Shown piece after piece: positions 33,947-42,655 of a DNA stretch of 64,000 nucleotides. Position 1 is the first letter of the stretch; the number at the start of each line of letters is the position of its first letter. A program made the translations under genes and the position numbers. The DNA is from Clostridia bacterium (GTDB lineage: Bacteria > Bacillota > Clostridia > Caldicoprobacterales > Caldicoprobacteraceae). Where the stretch lies: contig PKRC01000004.1 in assembly GCA_017577715.1 (NCBI GenBank), positions 1-64,000 of the forward strand, written 5' to 3'. Under the pieces are notes generated by a model that was not told the origin of the DNA, did not search any database, and saw nothing but the letters and a program-made list of their open reading frames with translations.

Positions 33947-34681
33947 GTGAAGCGCAAGCCATGGGCTGTGTACTTATTTATAATTTCCTTGATAATGCTA
34001 TTGATAGCAGCTGGTGTGTATACAAATGCTTCTCAACAGCAGTACATACGCTTTCATATAGTAGCCAACAGCGATTCTCCTGAAGACCAAGCCTTGAAGC
34101 TTAAGGTGCGGGACAGGTTACTGGAAATATTTGGCCAGGAGTTTGCTGATATCAATTCTATGGAGACGGGGAGGGAGAAGATCAGAAGCAGCTTAGACGA
34201 GATACAGAGGATTGCACTTCTTGAAGTAGAACAGGCAGGCAAGTCATACCCCGTGCAGGTTCAATTTGGACGCTTTTTGTTTCCCACTAAGGCATATGGT
34301 CATCTGGTTTTGCCGGCGGGGGAATATGAGGCTTTAAAGGTAATTATAGGAGATGGTAAAGGGTCTAACTGGTGGTGTGTAATGTTTCCGCCCCTGTGCT
34401 TTATAGATATCTCTCACGGTGTGGCCAGGCACAGCGAAGAGGCAACAAAGGTTGGTGGCGCTTCACAGGCTAATATAGCTAGCGAGGTTAAAGGCAATAA
34501 CCCCCAACAGGAAAGCCCTGCCAAGGGTACCGAATCTATGAAGCTTGGTGAATGGGAAGATAAAGGAGATTTGACAAGTTATAGAAAAATAGAATACAGA
34601 TGGAAGGTAGCCGAATGGTTAAAGATTTCGGAAGTTAGAATAAAGAGGCTGTTTTCCTTTTTAAGCTTCTGGGATCGATAA
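33947..34681 (+). CDS. spoIIR: Stage II sporulation protein R
   Basis: 244 aa from GTG at 33947, seven bases after GGGGGT. An N-terminal export segment (KPWAVYLFIISLIMLLIAAGVY) is followed by the SpoIIR domain: YIRFHIVANSDSPEDQALKLKVRD, LPAGEYEALKVIIGDGKGSNWWCVMFPPLCF. It is made in the forespore under sigma-F and signals across the septum to activate SpoIIGA and pro-sigma-E. The region after about residue 170 is a variable polar linker. It is followed by a terminator. Confidence 0.95.
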   Translation: MKRKPWAVYLFIISLIMLLIAAGVYTNASQQQYIRFHIVANSDSPEDQALKLKVRDRLLEIFGQEFADINSMETGREKIRSSLDEIQRIALLEVEQAGKSYPVQVQFGRFLFPTKAYGHLVLPAGEYEALKVIIGDGKGSNWWCVMFPPLCFIDISHGVARHSEEATKVGGASQANIASEVKGNNPQQESPAKGTESMKLGEWEDKGDLTSYRKIEYRWKVAEWLKISEVRIKRLFSFLSFWDR

Positions 34682-34704
34682 AAAGGTGCCTATGGCACCT
34701 TTTT
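34680..34704 (+). terminator. Intrinsic terminator after spoIIR
   Basis: AAAAAGGTGCC - TAT - GGCACCTTTTT is a perfect 11-base-pair stem with flanking A and T runs, directly overlapping the spoIIR stop codon. Confidence 0.85.
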
Positions 34705-34859
34705 ATCATATAAGCGTAAACCTACTTTTGTTAACCGTAATTTAAAGAGCTGGATATGGAAACTATCTGAGCTTTATATAAGGAATATTTCGGTAGGTAT
34801 ATTCAGTTTAGGGTTAACAAAAAATATAACAGAAGCCATATGCTAGAAAGGGAGATGGT

Positions 34860-35570
34860 ATGGGGCATAAAAACAAGCTTTCTGTTATAGCTGTTTTGTT
34901 AACCCTTTTTATTTGCGGCACAATGCTGATGGAGCATTGGAAAAGTCAAAATGCGGCCGTCGAGACCATACTGTACTGGGGCTCTACCGGCAGCAAGGTG
35001 ATGGAGGTTCAGAGAAAACTCAAACAGTGGGGCTATTACGATGGACCCATAGATGGGATATACGGTGCGAAAACCTTTGAAGCCGTAAAGCTTTTTCAAA
35101 GGAAAAATGGACTGAAAGTAGATGGGGGGGTAGGGCCTCAGACGGCGGCAGCTCTGGGCATCACCCTGAATGATACTTCTACTTCTTACCAGCCTTCAAG
35201 GGGTGGTGGAACTTCCAGCAGCGGGGATTTGTACTTGCTAGCCAGGCTGGTACATGCTGAAGCCAGGGGAGAACCTTATATTGGAAAGGTAGCGGTGGCG
35301 GCGGTGGTATTAAACCGCGTAAAGCATCCTGCTTTTCCCAACACCATTGCAGGGGTGATATACCAACCGGGTGCCTTTACGGCTGTTACTGACGGTCAGA
35401 TAAACCTGGCTCCTGATGAAGAGGCGCTGCGGGCAGCCAGGGATGCTCTAAACGGATGGGATCCCACTTATGGTGCTCTTTACTATTATAATCCGGCCAA
35501 GACTACCAGCAGTTGGATATGGTCCAGACCTGTACACATCGTTATCGGGAATCATCGCTTTGCTAAATGA
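34860..35570 (+). CDS. sleB: Spore cortex-lytic enzyme SleB
   Basis: 236 aa. Signal segment (residues 7-25), a peptidoglycan-binding domain (about 40-100, GSKVMEVQRKLKQWGYY...GVGPQTAAALG), a Ser/Gly linker, and a C-terminal hydrolase_2 domain (from about 122) with LLARLVHAEARGEPYIGKVAVAAVVLNR; the Glu of HAEARGEP is the catalytic residue. It degrades spore cortex (muramic-delta-lactam peptidoglycan) during germination. ypeB follows after 86 bases, its usual partner. Confidence 0.95.
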   Translation: MGHKNKLSVIAVLLTLFICGTMLMEHWKSQNAAVETILYWGSTGSKVMEVQRKLKQWGYYDGPIDGIYGAKTFEAVKLFQRKNGLKVDGGVGPQTAAALGITLNDTSTSYQPSRGGGTSSSGDLYLLARLVHAEARGEPYIGKVAVAAVVLNRVKHPAFPNTIAGVIYQPGAFTAVTDGQINLAPDEEALRAARDALNGWDPTYGALYYYNPAKTTSSWIWSRPVHIVIGNHRFAK

Positions 35571-35656
35571 GCTGTGATAGCGTGAAACAGATTAATTTAT
35601 ATATCTATGGCGCACAGAAGAGGGCAGCGGTACTGATATGACGGGAGGCAGTGCAT

Positions 35657-37003
35657 ATGATCAGGTGGATGCTGACGATAGTATTAGCAGTGGCTTTGAT
35701 AGCGGTAGGATTGTGGGGATACAATCAGTATTTACAGAATATGGAATACCGCAACTACATAGAAAATCTGTATCAAAAGTCGTTTTTTGAGCTTGTAGGG
35801 CAGATAGGCGATATAGATACAAAGCTTTCCAAGCTTATGGTGAGCGGGGATCAAAGCCAAAGCATGGTGCTGCTCGCCGAGGTATGGAGGCAGGCTGATG
35901 CCGCCCAGGTAAACTTAGGGCAATTGCCATTGGGTCATCTGTCGCTTATAAAGACCTCGAAGTTTATAAACCAGCTGGCAGATTACTGTTATTACCTTAC
36001 CAAAAAAGTGGGGCAAGACCGGACCATATCATTGGAGGAGATGGATAAACTGCAAAAGTTACGTAACAATTGTGCACAGTTGAATGAAGAGCTTAAAGTA
36101 TTGGTTGATAATCTCAATTCAGGCGGGGTCAAGTGGGGCGAAATAAGGCAAGCCAAAATCAAGCAGGAGCTCAATGAAAAAGCAGAGAACCTAATTGAGC
36201 AACAGTTTATCAAAATAGAGAGGACCGGTATTGATTACCCAACGTTGATATACGATGGACCGTTTTCCGAAACGCTTCAGCAGAGAAAGGATATCCGTAT
36301 TCAGGGTGAGGCTATTGATCAAAAGAAGGCCCAGGAAATTGCTGCCGACTTTGTAGGGAGAGCCAGGGTAGGCGAAGTAAATGACGGTCCTGAGACCACG
36401 GCCGATATAGAGACCTGGGGAGTGTATATAAAGCCCAAGGATGGCAATGGAACCATCTTTGTCTCGGTAAGCAAAAAGGGCGGCAAGGTAGTGAATATGA
36501 TTTCTGACGGGGAGATTAAATCGGCCAAGCTCTCCCTTGAAGAGGCACAGGATAGGGCAGAAAGGTTTTTGGCCCAAAAAGGATACAGCTCCATGATACC
36601 TACTTATAGCCAGAAGTTTGATGGTACGCTGGTAATAAATTTTGCATATAAGCAGGGCGATGTCATAGTATATCCCGATCTCATTAAGGTAAAGGTATCG
36701 CTCGAGGATGGCAGTATCGTTGGTTTTGATGCGCGCAACTACCTGATAGCCCATAAAGAGAGGGATATAGACCCTCCAAAGCTGTCGCTTGAGGAAGCGC
36801 GCAAGCTGGTAAATCCCAATCTCAAGGTAAAGTCGGAAGGGTTGGCCATCATTCCTACCGAGTCGGGCGGCGAGAGGCTGTGCTACGAGTTTAAGGGTGA
36901 ATATGGAGGAGACAACTTCATAGTCTATATTGATGCAAACAATGGAAAAGAAGTAAATATATTGAAGATTATTGATACCGGCGATGGAACCTTGGTAATC
37001 TAG
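35657..37003 (+). CDS. ypeB: Germination protein YpeB
   Basis: 448 aa from ATG at 35657, eight bases after GGGAGG. An N-terminal membrane anchor (residues 3-22), a helical N-terminal domain (about 25-200), and three C-terminal PepSY-type repeats (each with KLSLEEA...A..F, about 215-445). YpeB and SleB stabilise each other in the spore inner membrane, and YpeB is cleaved during germination. The gene order sleB-ypeB is conserved. Confidence 0.94.
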   Translation: MIRWMLTIVLAVALIAVGLWGYNQYLQNMEYRNYIENLYQKSFFELVGQIGDIDTKLSKLMVSGDQSQSMVLLAEVWRQADAAQVNLGQLPLGHLSLIKTSKFINQLADYCYYLTKKVGQDRTISLEEMDKLQKLRNNCAQLNEELKVLVDNLNSGGVKWGEIRQAKIKQELNEKAENLIEQQFIKIERTGIDYPTLIYDGPFSETLQQRKDIRIQGEAIDQKKAQEIAADFVGRARVGEVNDGPETTADIETWGVYIKPKDGNGTIFVSVSKKGGKVVNMISDGEIKSAKLSLEEAQDRAERFLAQKGYSSMIPTYSQKFDGTLVINFAYKQGDVIVYPDLIKVKVSLEDGSIVGFDARNYLIAHKERDIDPPKLSLEEARKLVNPNLKVKSEGLAIIPTESGGERLCYEFKGEYGGDNFIVYIDANNGKEVNILKIIDTGDGTLVI

Positions 37004-37095
37004 CCATATTTTTTGCAGCATAATGCGCTTTAAGGCCGGAAAAACTATTATCAGCAAAAGATAAATAGTCTTTTGCTTTTAAAGGGGGTATTATC

Positions 37096-37272
37096 GTGGC
37101 TAGAAGGCGCGGAATTATGTCCGATAGGCTTAAAGAAGAGATTGCCAAGGAATTGGGCGTATACGACATCGTCAAGACTAGGGGTTGGGGTGACGTCTCT
37201 TCCCGGGATTGCGGAAATATAGTTGCCAAGGCTATAGAAATGGCCGAGAGGAGCATAAGTAGGACCAACTAG
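37096..37272 (+). CDS. sspF: Small acid-soluble spore protein, SspF type
   Basis: 58 aa with a GTG start behind AAAGGGGG. The sequence ARRRGIMSDRLKEEIAKELG...GWGDVSSRDCGNIVAKAIEMAE closely follows B. subtilis SspF, an alpha/beta-type SASP that coats and protects spore DNA. It is expected under sigma-G like sleB-ypeB, 93 bases upstream. In Bacillus it sits between veg and ispE, so here it has moved into the germination cluster. Confidence 0.93.
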   Translation: MARRRGIMSDRLKEEIAKELGVYDIVKTRGWGDVSSRDCGNIVAKAIEMAERSISRTN

Positions 37273-37284
37273 CCATATAATGCT

Positions 37285-37324
37285 AAAAGCATGGGCGGGG
37301 GCTATTGCCTCCGCTTATGCTTTT
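37285..37324 (+). terminator. Hairpin terminator after sspF
   Basis: AAAAGCATGGGCGGGGGC - TATT - GCCTCCGCTTATGCTTTT forms a long stem with two small mismatches; the T tail is only the four T of the arm. The remaining gap to ddl (37325-37653) holds AT-rich DNA and a promoter. Confidence 0.65.
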
Positions 37325-37493
37325 GGCCGTATATTTTGAGTTTGGTTTTAATAGTGTGTGGCAAGCAAATAACCTTTTTTGAGGAAATATCTGCGAAATG
37401 TTGAATAAGAATAGTTATAAGAATAGTTTCAAGAAATAAGCGCCCCAATGATTTTAAGATGGGGGAGATGAGGGGCGATTAGGGTCAAATAAA

Positions 37494-37522
37494 TTGTAGA
37501 CTTATCATAATTGTGGTATAAT
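37494..37522 (+). promoter_or_regulatory. Promoter for ddl-murI
   Basis: Perfect -10 TATAAT (37517-37522) with extended TGG (37514-37516), weak -35 TTGTAG (37494-37499), 17-base spacer. The mRNA would have a leader of about 125 bases, in which no known riboswitch was recognised. Confidence 0.6.
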
Positions 37523-37653
37523 CTAATTATACATAAATGAGAAGCAATGGGAAAGATTAACTGCAACTTATAGAATTGCTTGCAGCCTTAATGTGAGATA
37601 TGCAAGGCTTGTTTAGGCAAAGTCGTGGATAGGCTGAGGGGGGAAAAGAGTAC

Positions 37654-38736
37654 ATGCCTCAAAAGTTAAAGGTAGCTGTTCTTTTTGGAGGGCAATCGGG
37701 GGAACATGAGGTTTCCCTGATGTCGTGTGCTTCAGTGGTGAAAAACATGGACCGCAATAAATATGATATATATTTTATAGGCATTACCAAGACGGGAAGA
37801 TGGCTCCTTTTTGAAGGGGATGTGGAGGACATCCAGAGCGGAAGATGGGAAGCTACCTCAAAGCCCATAGTGTTTCCTGGCGATCCTTCGTTCAAGGGCT
37901 TTTTTCTTGTAGACAACCCGTCCCATATATATAAGGTGGATGTGGTTTTCCCTATAATGCATGGACCCCATGCTGAGGATGGGACCATACAGGGGTTACT
38001 GGAGCTGGCTAATATTCCTTATGTGGGCTGCGATGTGGTGGCTTCCTCTGTAGCCATGGATAAGGCTATGGCTAAGGCCGTTTTTAGTAGCTGTGGTTTA
38101 CCGCAGGGAAAGTACTTGGTGGTATTGAGGCAGCAGTTTGAGCAAGAGCCACAGCCCATAATAGATGCCATTGAATCGTATTTAGGCTATCCGTGTTTTG
38201 TAAAGCCTTCCAATATGGGTTCCAGCGTGGGGATTACCAAAGCCCACGACAGGCAGGAACTCATCGAGGGGTTAAAGGAAGCTGGACGCTATGATAGGAA
38301 GCTGGTAGTTGAAGCTTTTATCAATGGCAGGGAGATAGAATGCGCTGTCTTGGGGAACAACGATCCTCAAGCCTCTGTGCTGGGAGAGATCATCCCGTGC
38401 AATGAATTTTACGATTATAACGCAAAGTACTTCGATGATGGTAAGTCACAATTGATCATACCAGCCGACCTTCCGGAAGAAAAGGCGCAGGAGATTCGTC
38501 AGTTGGCCGTAAAGGCCTATAAAGCCCTGGACTGCAGCGGAATGGCCCGGGTGGACTTTTTCGTGGATAAAGACACCCTTGAGGTGTTTGTAAACGAGGT
38601 TAACACCATACCTGGATTTACTAGAATAAGCATGTATCCTAAACTGTGGGAGGCGACGGGTGTGCCGTATTCCACCCTTATAGATAGGCTAATAGAGCTT
38701 GCGCTGGACAGGTTTAAGGAAAAGCATCCCGAGTGA
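37654..38736 (+). CDS. ddl: D-alanine--D-alanine ligase
   Basis: 360 aa. ATP-grasp enzyme joining two D-Ala for peptidoglycan precursors. FGGQSGEHEVSLMSC (about 11-25), MHGPHAEDGTIQG, VKPSNMGSSVGI, and the metal site GMARVDFFVD...VNEVNTIPGFT. The omega-loop reads EFYDYNAKYF, the Tyr-type associated with D-Ala-D-Ala rather than D-lactate ligases. Its stop overlaps the murI start, so the two precursor enzymes are coupled. Confidence 0.95.
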   Translation: MPQKLKVAVLFGGQSGEHEVSLMSCASVVKNMDRNKYDIYFIGITKTGRWLLFEGDVEDIQSGRWEATSKPIVFPGDPSFKGFFLVDNPSHIYKVDVVFPIMHGPHAEDGTIQGLLELANIPYVGCDVVASSVAMDKAMAKAVFSSCGLPQGKYLVVLRQQFEQEPQPIIDAIESYLGYPCFVKPSNMGSSVGITKAHDRQELIEGLKEAGRYDRKLVVEAFINGREIECAVLGNNDPQASVLGEIIPCNEFYDYNAKYFDDGKSQLIIPADLPEEKAQEIRQLAVKAYKALDCSGMARVDFFVDKDTLEVFVNEVNTIPGFTRISMYPKLWEATGVPYSTLIDRLIELALDRFKEKHPE

Positions 38737-39557
38737 AGGGAGACTGTGCGGTGGATCCAAGGCCTATTGGCGTATTCGATTCAGGATTGGGCGGGTTAAC
38801 GGTAGTGAAGGAGTTGATGGCCCAGTTGCCCAACGAGAACATAGTCTATTTTGGCGATACGGCTCGCCTTCCGTATGGGACGCGCTCCAGGGAGACCATC
38901 ATCAAGTACTCCATACAGTGCATACGATTTCTTCTCACTCAAAACATAAAGGCCGTGGTCATCGCTTGTAACACGGCAAGTTCAATGGCCCTTGAGACCG
39001 TAAAAGAAGTTTTTGATCTTCCCATAATAGGGGTAGTTGAGCCCGGTGCAGCCCATGCCGTCAAGGCTACGCGAAACGGCAAAGTGGGCATAATTGGCAC
39101 TGAGGCCACAGTACAGAGCGGCTCCTACGCCAGGGCCATTGCCAGGTTGAACCCTGGTATACATACCCGCAGCGTAGCATGCTCGCTATTTGTGCCCATA
39201 GTAGAAGAAGGGTGGAGTGACACGCCCATAGCCTATTTAACCGCTGAAAGATACCTTGCACCTTTGAAGGAATGGGGTGCCGATACCCTTATATTGGGTT
39301 GTACCCATTATCCTCTGTTGATGAATACAATTTCAAAAGTTATGGGTCCCCATGTAACGCTAATCAACCCTGCGGTGAGTACAGTTCATGAAGTAAAACG
39401 AATTCTTGAGCAGGGGGATATGCTCAATGACAACCATAACCAACCTCAATATCGCTATTATGTGAGCGACTTTAGCCAGAAGTTCAAGCAGATAGGAAGC
39501 CGCTTTTTAAATAGGGAGATAATATATGCTGGTAAGGTAGACATAGAAAATTATTAG
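38733..39557 (+). CDS. murI: Glutamate racemase
   Basis: 274 aa with a GTG start overlapping the ddl stop by four bases. It supplies D-glutamate for peptidoglycan. The two catalytic cysteines lie in VIACNTASS (about residue 80) and LGCTHYPLL (about 190); the N-terminal GVFDSGLGGLTVV and GDTARLPYG are standard. Confidence 0.95.
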   Translation: MKGDCAVDPRPIGVFDSGLGGLTVVKELMAQLPNENIVYFGDTARLPYGTRSRETIIKYSIQCIRFLLTQNIKAVVIACNTASSMALETVKEVFDLPIIGVVEPGAAHAVKATRNGKVGIIGTEATVQSGSYARAIARLNPGIHTRSVACSLFVPIVEEGWSDTPIAYLTAERYLAPLKEWGADTLILGCTHYPLLMNTISKVMGPHVTLINPAVSTVHEVKRILEQGDMLNDNHNQPQYRYYVSDFSQKFKQIGSRFLNREIIYAGKVDIENY

Positions 39558-39589
39558 TAAATTTATCTAGGATGTGAGGAGGGAGAGTT

Positions 39590-40234
39590 ATGAAGATTAC
39601 ATGGTTTGGACATGCCTGTTTTAAATTGGCCTCGGACTCAGGGGTTACCATAATTACCGATCCATATGATGAAACGGTGGGGTATAAGTTGCCGGAGGAA
39701 CATGCCGATATTGTTACGGTAAGCCATCAACATTTTGACCACAGCTACGTACAGGGTATACCTGGCAAGCCGGAGGTTATCAGCGAAGCAGGCAATTTCT
39801 CGGTAAAGGGCATACCCATAAGAGGCATAGTCAGCTATCACGATGACCAGGGTGGTAGAAAAAGAGGCACTAACATCGTATACGTGTATGAGATAGATGG
39901 GGTAAGGGTATGCCATTTAGGGGATCTGGGGCATGTTCTTTCCAAGGAGCAGGTTGAGCAAATAGGACATGTGGACGTGCTACTTATACCTGTGGGAGGT
40001 ACCTATACCATTGACGCAAAGGCAGCAGCCAGCGTGGTTTCAACCCTAAAGCCTTCCATAGCCATCCCCATGCACTACAAGACCGCCAAAATTGATTTTT
40101 CCATCGATGGCGTCGAGAAGTTCTTAGAGGTCATGGGAGGCGGGACCTACATCCATGACCATACTCTGGAGGTTAAAAAGCAGGATATAGAGGGAAAGGA
40201 GACCCGAATTTTGGTTCTTGATTATGAATGCTGA
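39590..40234 (+). CDS. Metallo-beta-lactamase fold hydrolase (UPF0173)
   Basis: 214 aa. The MBL-fold metal motif reads VSHQHFDHSYV (HxHxDH class with Gln in the second position), with further ligands in HLGDLGH and IPMHYKT. Family members are putative metal-dependent hydrolases without a settled substrate. It lies between murI and pyrG with ordinary spacing and no functional clue. Confidence 0.88.
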   Translation: MKITWFGHACFKLASDSGVTIITDPYDETVGYKLPEEHADIVTVSHQHFDHSYVQGIPGKPEVISEAGNFSVKGIPIRGIVSYHDDQGGRKRGTNIVYVYEIDGVRVCHLGDLGHVLSKEQVEQIGHVDVLLIPVGGTYTIDAKAAASVVSTLKPSIAIPMHYKTAKIDFSIDGVEKFLEVMGGGTYIHDHTLEVKKQDIEGKETRILVLDYEC

Positions 40235-40319
40235 TAAAAATTCTTGACAAGCAGATGAAGAGATGTATAAAATTGATGGTTGTAGAAATTTGCTGAAGCA
40301 TGTTTCGGAGGGGGATAAA

Positions 40320-41933
40320 GTGGCTAAGTTTGTATTCATTACCGGAGGGGTGGTGTCTTCTCTCGGGAAAGGTATAACTGCTGCATCTTTAGGGAGGTTG
40401 CTAAAGAGCAGGGGGTTGAAGGTTTCCATTCAAAAATTCGACCCCTATATTAATGTCGACCCGGGTACCATGAGCCCCTATCAGCACGGTGAGGTGTTCG
40501 TTACCGAGGATGGCGCTGAAACCGACTTGGATCTGGGACATTATGAGAGGTTTATCGATGAAAACCTGAGTAAGAATAATAACGTGACTGCCGGAAAGAT
40601 ATATTGGTCGGTTATCAACAAGGAACGGCGGGGAGATTACCTGGGGGGCACCGTCCAGGTAATTCCTCACATAACTAATGAAATAAAGGAAAGGATTTTC
40701 CGCGTGGCACAGGAGTCGGACGTAGACGTGGTCATCACCGAAATCGGTGGAACGGTGGGCGATATCGAGAGCCTACCTTTTTTAGAGGCCATCCGCCAGA
40801 TCAAGTGGGAAGTAGGAGCAGACAACTGTATGTATATACACGTTACGCTGGTTCCGTATCTGGGGAAGGCAGGGGAGCTGAAGACCAAGCCTACGCAGCA
40901 TAGCGTGAAGGAGCTACGCAGCATTGGCATTCAACCTGATGTAATAGTATGCAGATCTGTAAAGCCTTTAAGCAGAGAGCTAAAAGAAAAGATAGGTCTT
41001 TTTTGTAATGTGGAAGCCAGGCAGGTGGTACAAAACCTGGATGCCGATAACCTCTATGAAGTGCCCCTATTGCTCAAAAAAGAAGGCTTGGATGACTTGG
41101 TGATTGAAAGGCTGAAGCTAAACTGTGGACAGGCCGACCTGGAAGAATGGTGCGAGATGGTCCAGCGTATGAAAAATTTAAAGAACAAGGTTACCATTGG
41201 CCTGGTAGGCAAATATGTTGAGCTTCACGATGCATACCTTAGCGTGGTGGAAGCCCTTTCCCACGGCGGGCTTTGTCATGATACCGAGGTCCAAATAAAG
41301 TGGATTCACTCTGAACAGGTATGCCAGGACAATGTGGACGAGCTGCTATCGGATGTAGATGGGATATTGGTACCGGGTGGTTTTGGAGACCGGGGAATAG
41401 AGGGAAAGATGTATGCCAGCCGATATGCCAGGGAGAATAAAATACCTTATTTTGGTATATGTCTGGGCATGCAACTGGCTGTAGTGGAGTTTGCTCGAAA
41501 TGTGGTGGGGCTTACCGGTGCTCACAGCACTGAGTTTGATCCATATACCCCCTATCCCGTAATACACCTCATGCCCGAGCAGGAGAAGATGGATTCAAAA
41601 GGAGGAACAATGCGGTTGGGGGTATATCCATGTAAGACTTTGGAAAATACGCTGCTCAGAAAAGCTTATGGCCAGGAGATGGTACAAGAACGGCATCGCC
41701 ACAGATATGAGTATAACAACAGCTTTAGAGATATTCTTTTATCTCATGGGCTTATCATATCGGGCGTTTCGCCGGATAACAGATTGGTAGAGGCAGTGGA
41801 ACTGGTCGATCATCCGTGGTTTGTAGGCGTGCAGTATCATCCTGAATTTAAATCCCGTCCTAACAGGCCTCATCCTCTGTTTAGGGATTTTGTGGGGGCT
41901 GCAGTGGCATATAAGAATCGCAAGAACAAGTAA
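40320..41933 (+). CDS. pyrG: CTP synthase
   Basis: 537 aa from GTG at 40320, five bases after GGAGGGG; a longer in-frame extension is rejected. N-terminal synthetase domain (AKFVFITGGVVSSLGKG, LDLGHYERF) makes CTP from UTP; the C-terminal class I glutamine amidotransferase domain has YFGICLGMQLAV (nucleophile Cys) and the HPEF His-Glu pair. In Gram-positives pyrG can be controlled by CTP-sensing reiterative transcription; no G-run start site was identified here. Confidence 0.96.
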   Translation: MAKFVFITGGVVSSLGKGITAASLGRLLKSRGLKVSIQKFDPYINVDPGTMSPYQHGEVFVTEDGAETDLDLGHYERFIDENLSKNNNVTAGKIYWSVINKERRGDYLGGTVQVIPHITNEIKERIFRVAQESDVDVVITEIGGTVGDIESLPFLEAIRQIKWEVGADNCMYIHVTLVPYLGKAGELKTKPTQHSVKELRSIGIQPDVIVCRSVKPLSRELKEKIGLFCNVEARQVVQNLDADNLYEVPLLLKKEGLDDLVIERLKLNCGQADLEEWCEMVQRMKNLKNKVTIGLVGKYVELHDAYLSVVEALSHGGLCHDTEVQIKWIHSEQVCQDNVDELLSDVDGILVPGGFGDRGIEGKMYASRYARENKIPYFGICLGMQLAVVEFARNVVGLTGAHSTEFDPYTPYPVIHLMPEQEKMDSKGGTMRLGVYPCKTLENTLLRKAYGQEMVQERHRHRYEYNNSFRDILLSHGLIISGVSPDNRLVEAVELVDHPWFVGVQYHPEFKSRPNRPHPLFRDFVGAAVAYKNRKNK

Positions 41934-41960
41934 CCAGTGATTTTATATAAATTTTTGTAT

Positions 41961-41990
41961 AACCCTACTAATTTTAAGTGGGGTTTTTTT
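41961..41990 (+). terminator. Intrinsic terminator after pyrG
   Basis: AACCCTACT - AATTTTA - AGTGGGGTT (one G-U pair) followed by seven T. Confidence 0.82.
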
Positions 41991-42655
41991 GTAAATTTTT
42001 TTGTTGACGGCGAAGGACTTTTTGCTTATGATATCTATATACTGCTCATAATGCCACATTGCCGGTACCCTTGGATGCCTTTCAAATCTACTTTCTCATG
42101 TGGGAAAGTTTGTGCGTATATACAAAAGCTTATGGGGTTTTATGTAAAAATAGCGTTTTTGATTGGAAAGCGTGACGAGGGTATATATAGTTAATACACA
42201 ATTTTACCGGTGGATTTCATATACTGTTAAATAGTGTTTATGTGGTGTCGGTTGCGTTGACCATTTTTGTTTACTGAATTTATGGCACCCTGTATGAATG
42301 ACGGAAAACTGGGAATAATATGAAAACAGAGCGTATTTCCCTCAGCATTTATGAATGCACCCCTTGAGCCGGTAGTATTCCGTATGTCTTGAATGTACAG
42401 ACCATTTAATTCAGCAGCTGAAAAGGCTCCTATATTTTGCAAAAATAGAGATGGATTTTAAATTTGGTGGACTATCGTAATGCATTCCTGTAGGGATACT
42501 AAACGGCGTTATTGAACCAGGAAGTCCTATATCCCATAAAATGGCTCAATTTACTGTCAAAAATCAAAAGATGAAAACTAGAGCATAAAAAAAGCTGTAT
42601 ATAGTTTGTACATTATAAAGCAAAAAATCTAAATAGAAAGCGAGGAGAAAAGGCT
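41991..42655. other. 665-base intergenic region between pyrG and rho, possible gene remnant
   Basis: No convincing gene. A + frame across the pyrG terminator (to 42194) is rejected. On the - strand a TTG-started 71-codon frame (42442 to 42227) and an overlapping open frame just upstream in another phase (42545 to 42411, with ATG at 42485) both read like protein and would join into about 100 codons with one frameshift near 42435-42450. There is no ribosome site. It may be a decayed gene. The last 120 bases are AT-rich and should contain the rho promoter and leader. Confidence 0.35.

Noticed and set aside
37523..37653. A riboswitch in the ddl leader
   Set aside because: No known class could be matched and no terminator/antiterminator pair was found.
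41937..42194. 85-codon + frame after pyrG
   Set aside because: It begins before and reads through the pyrG terminator, has no ribosome site and an AT-driven composition.
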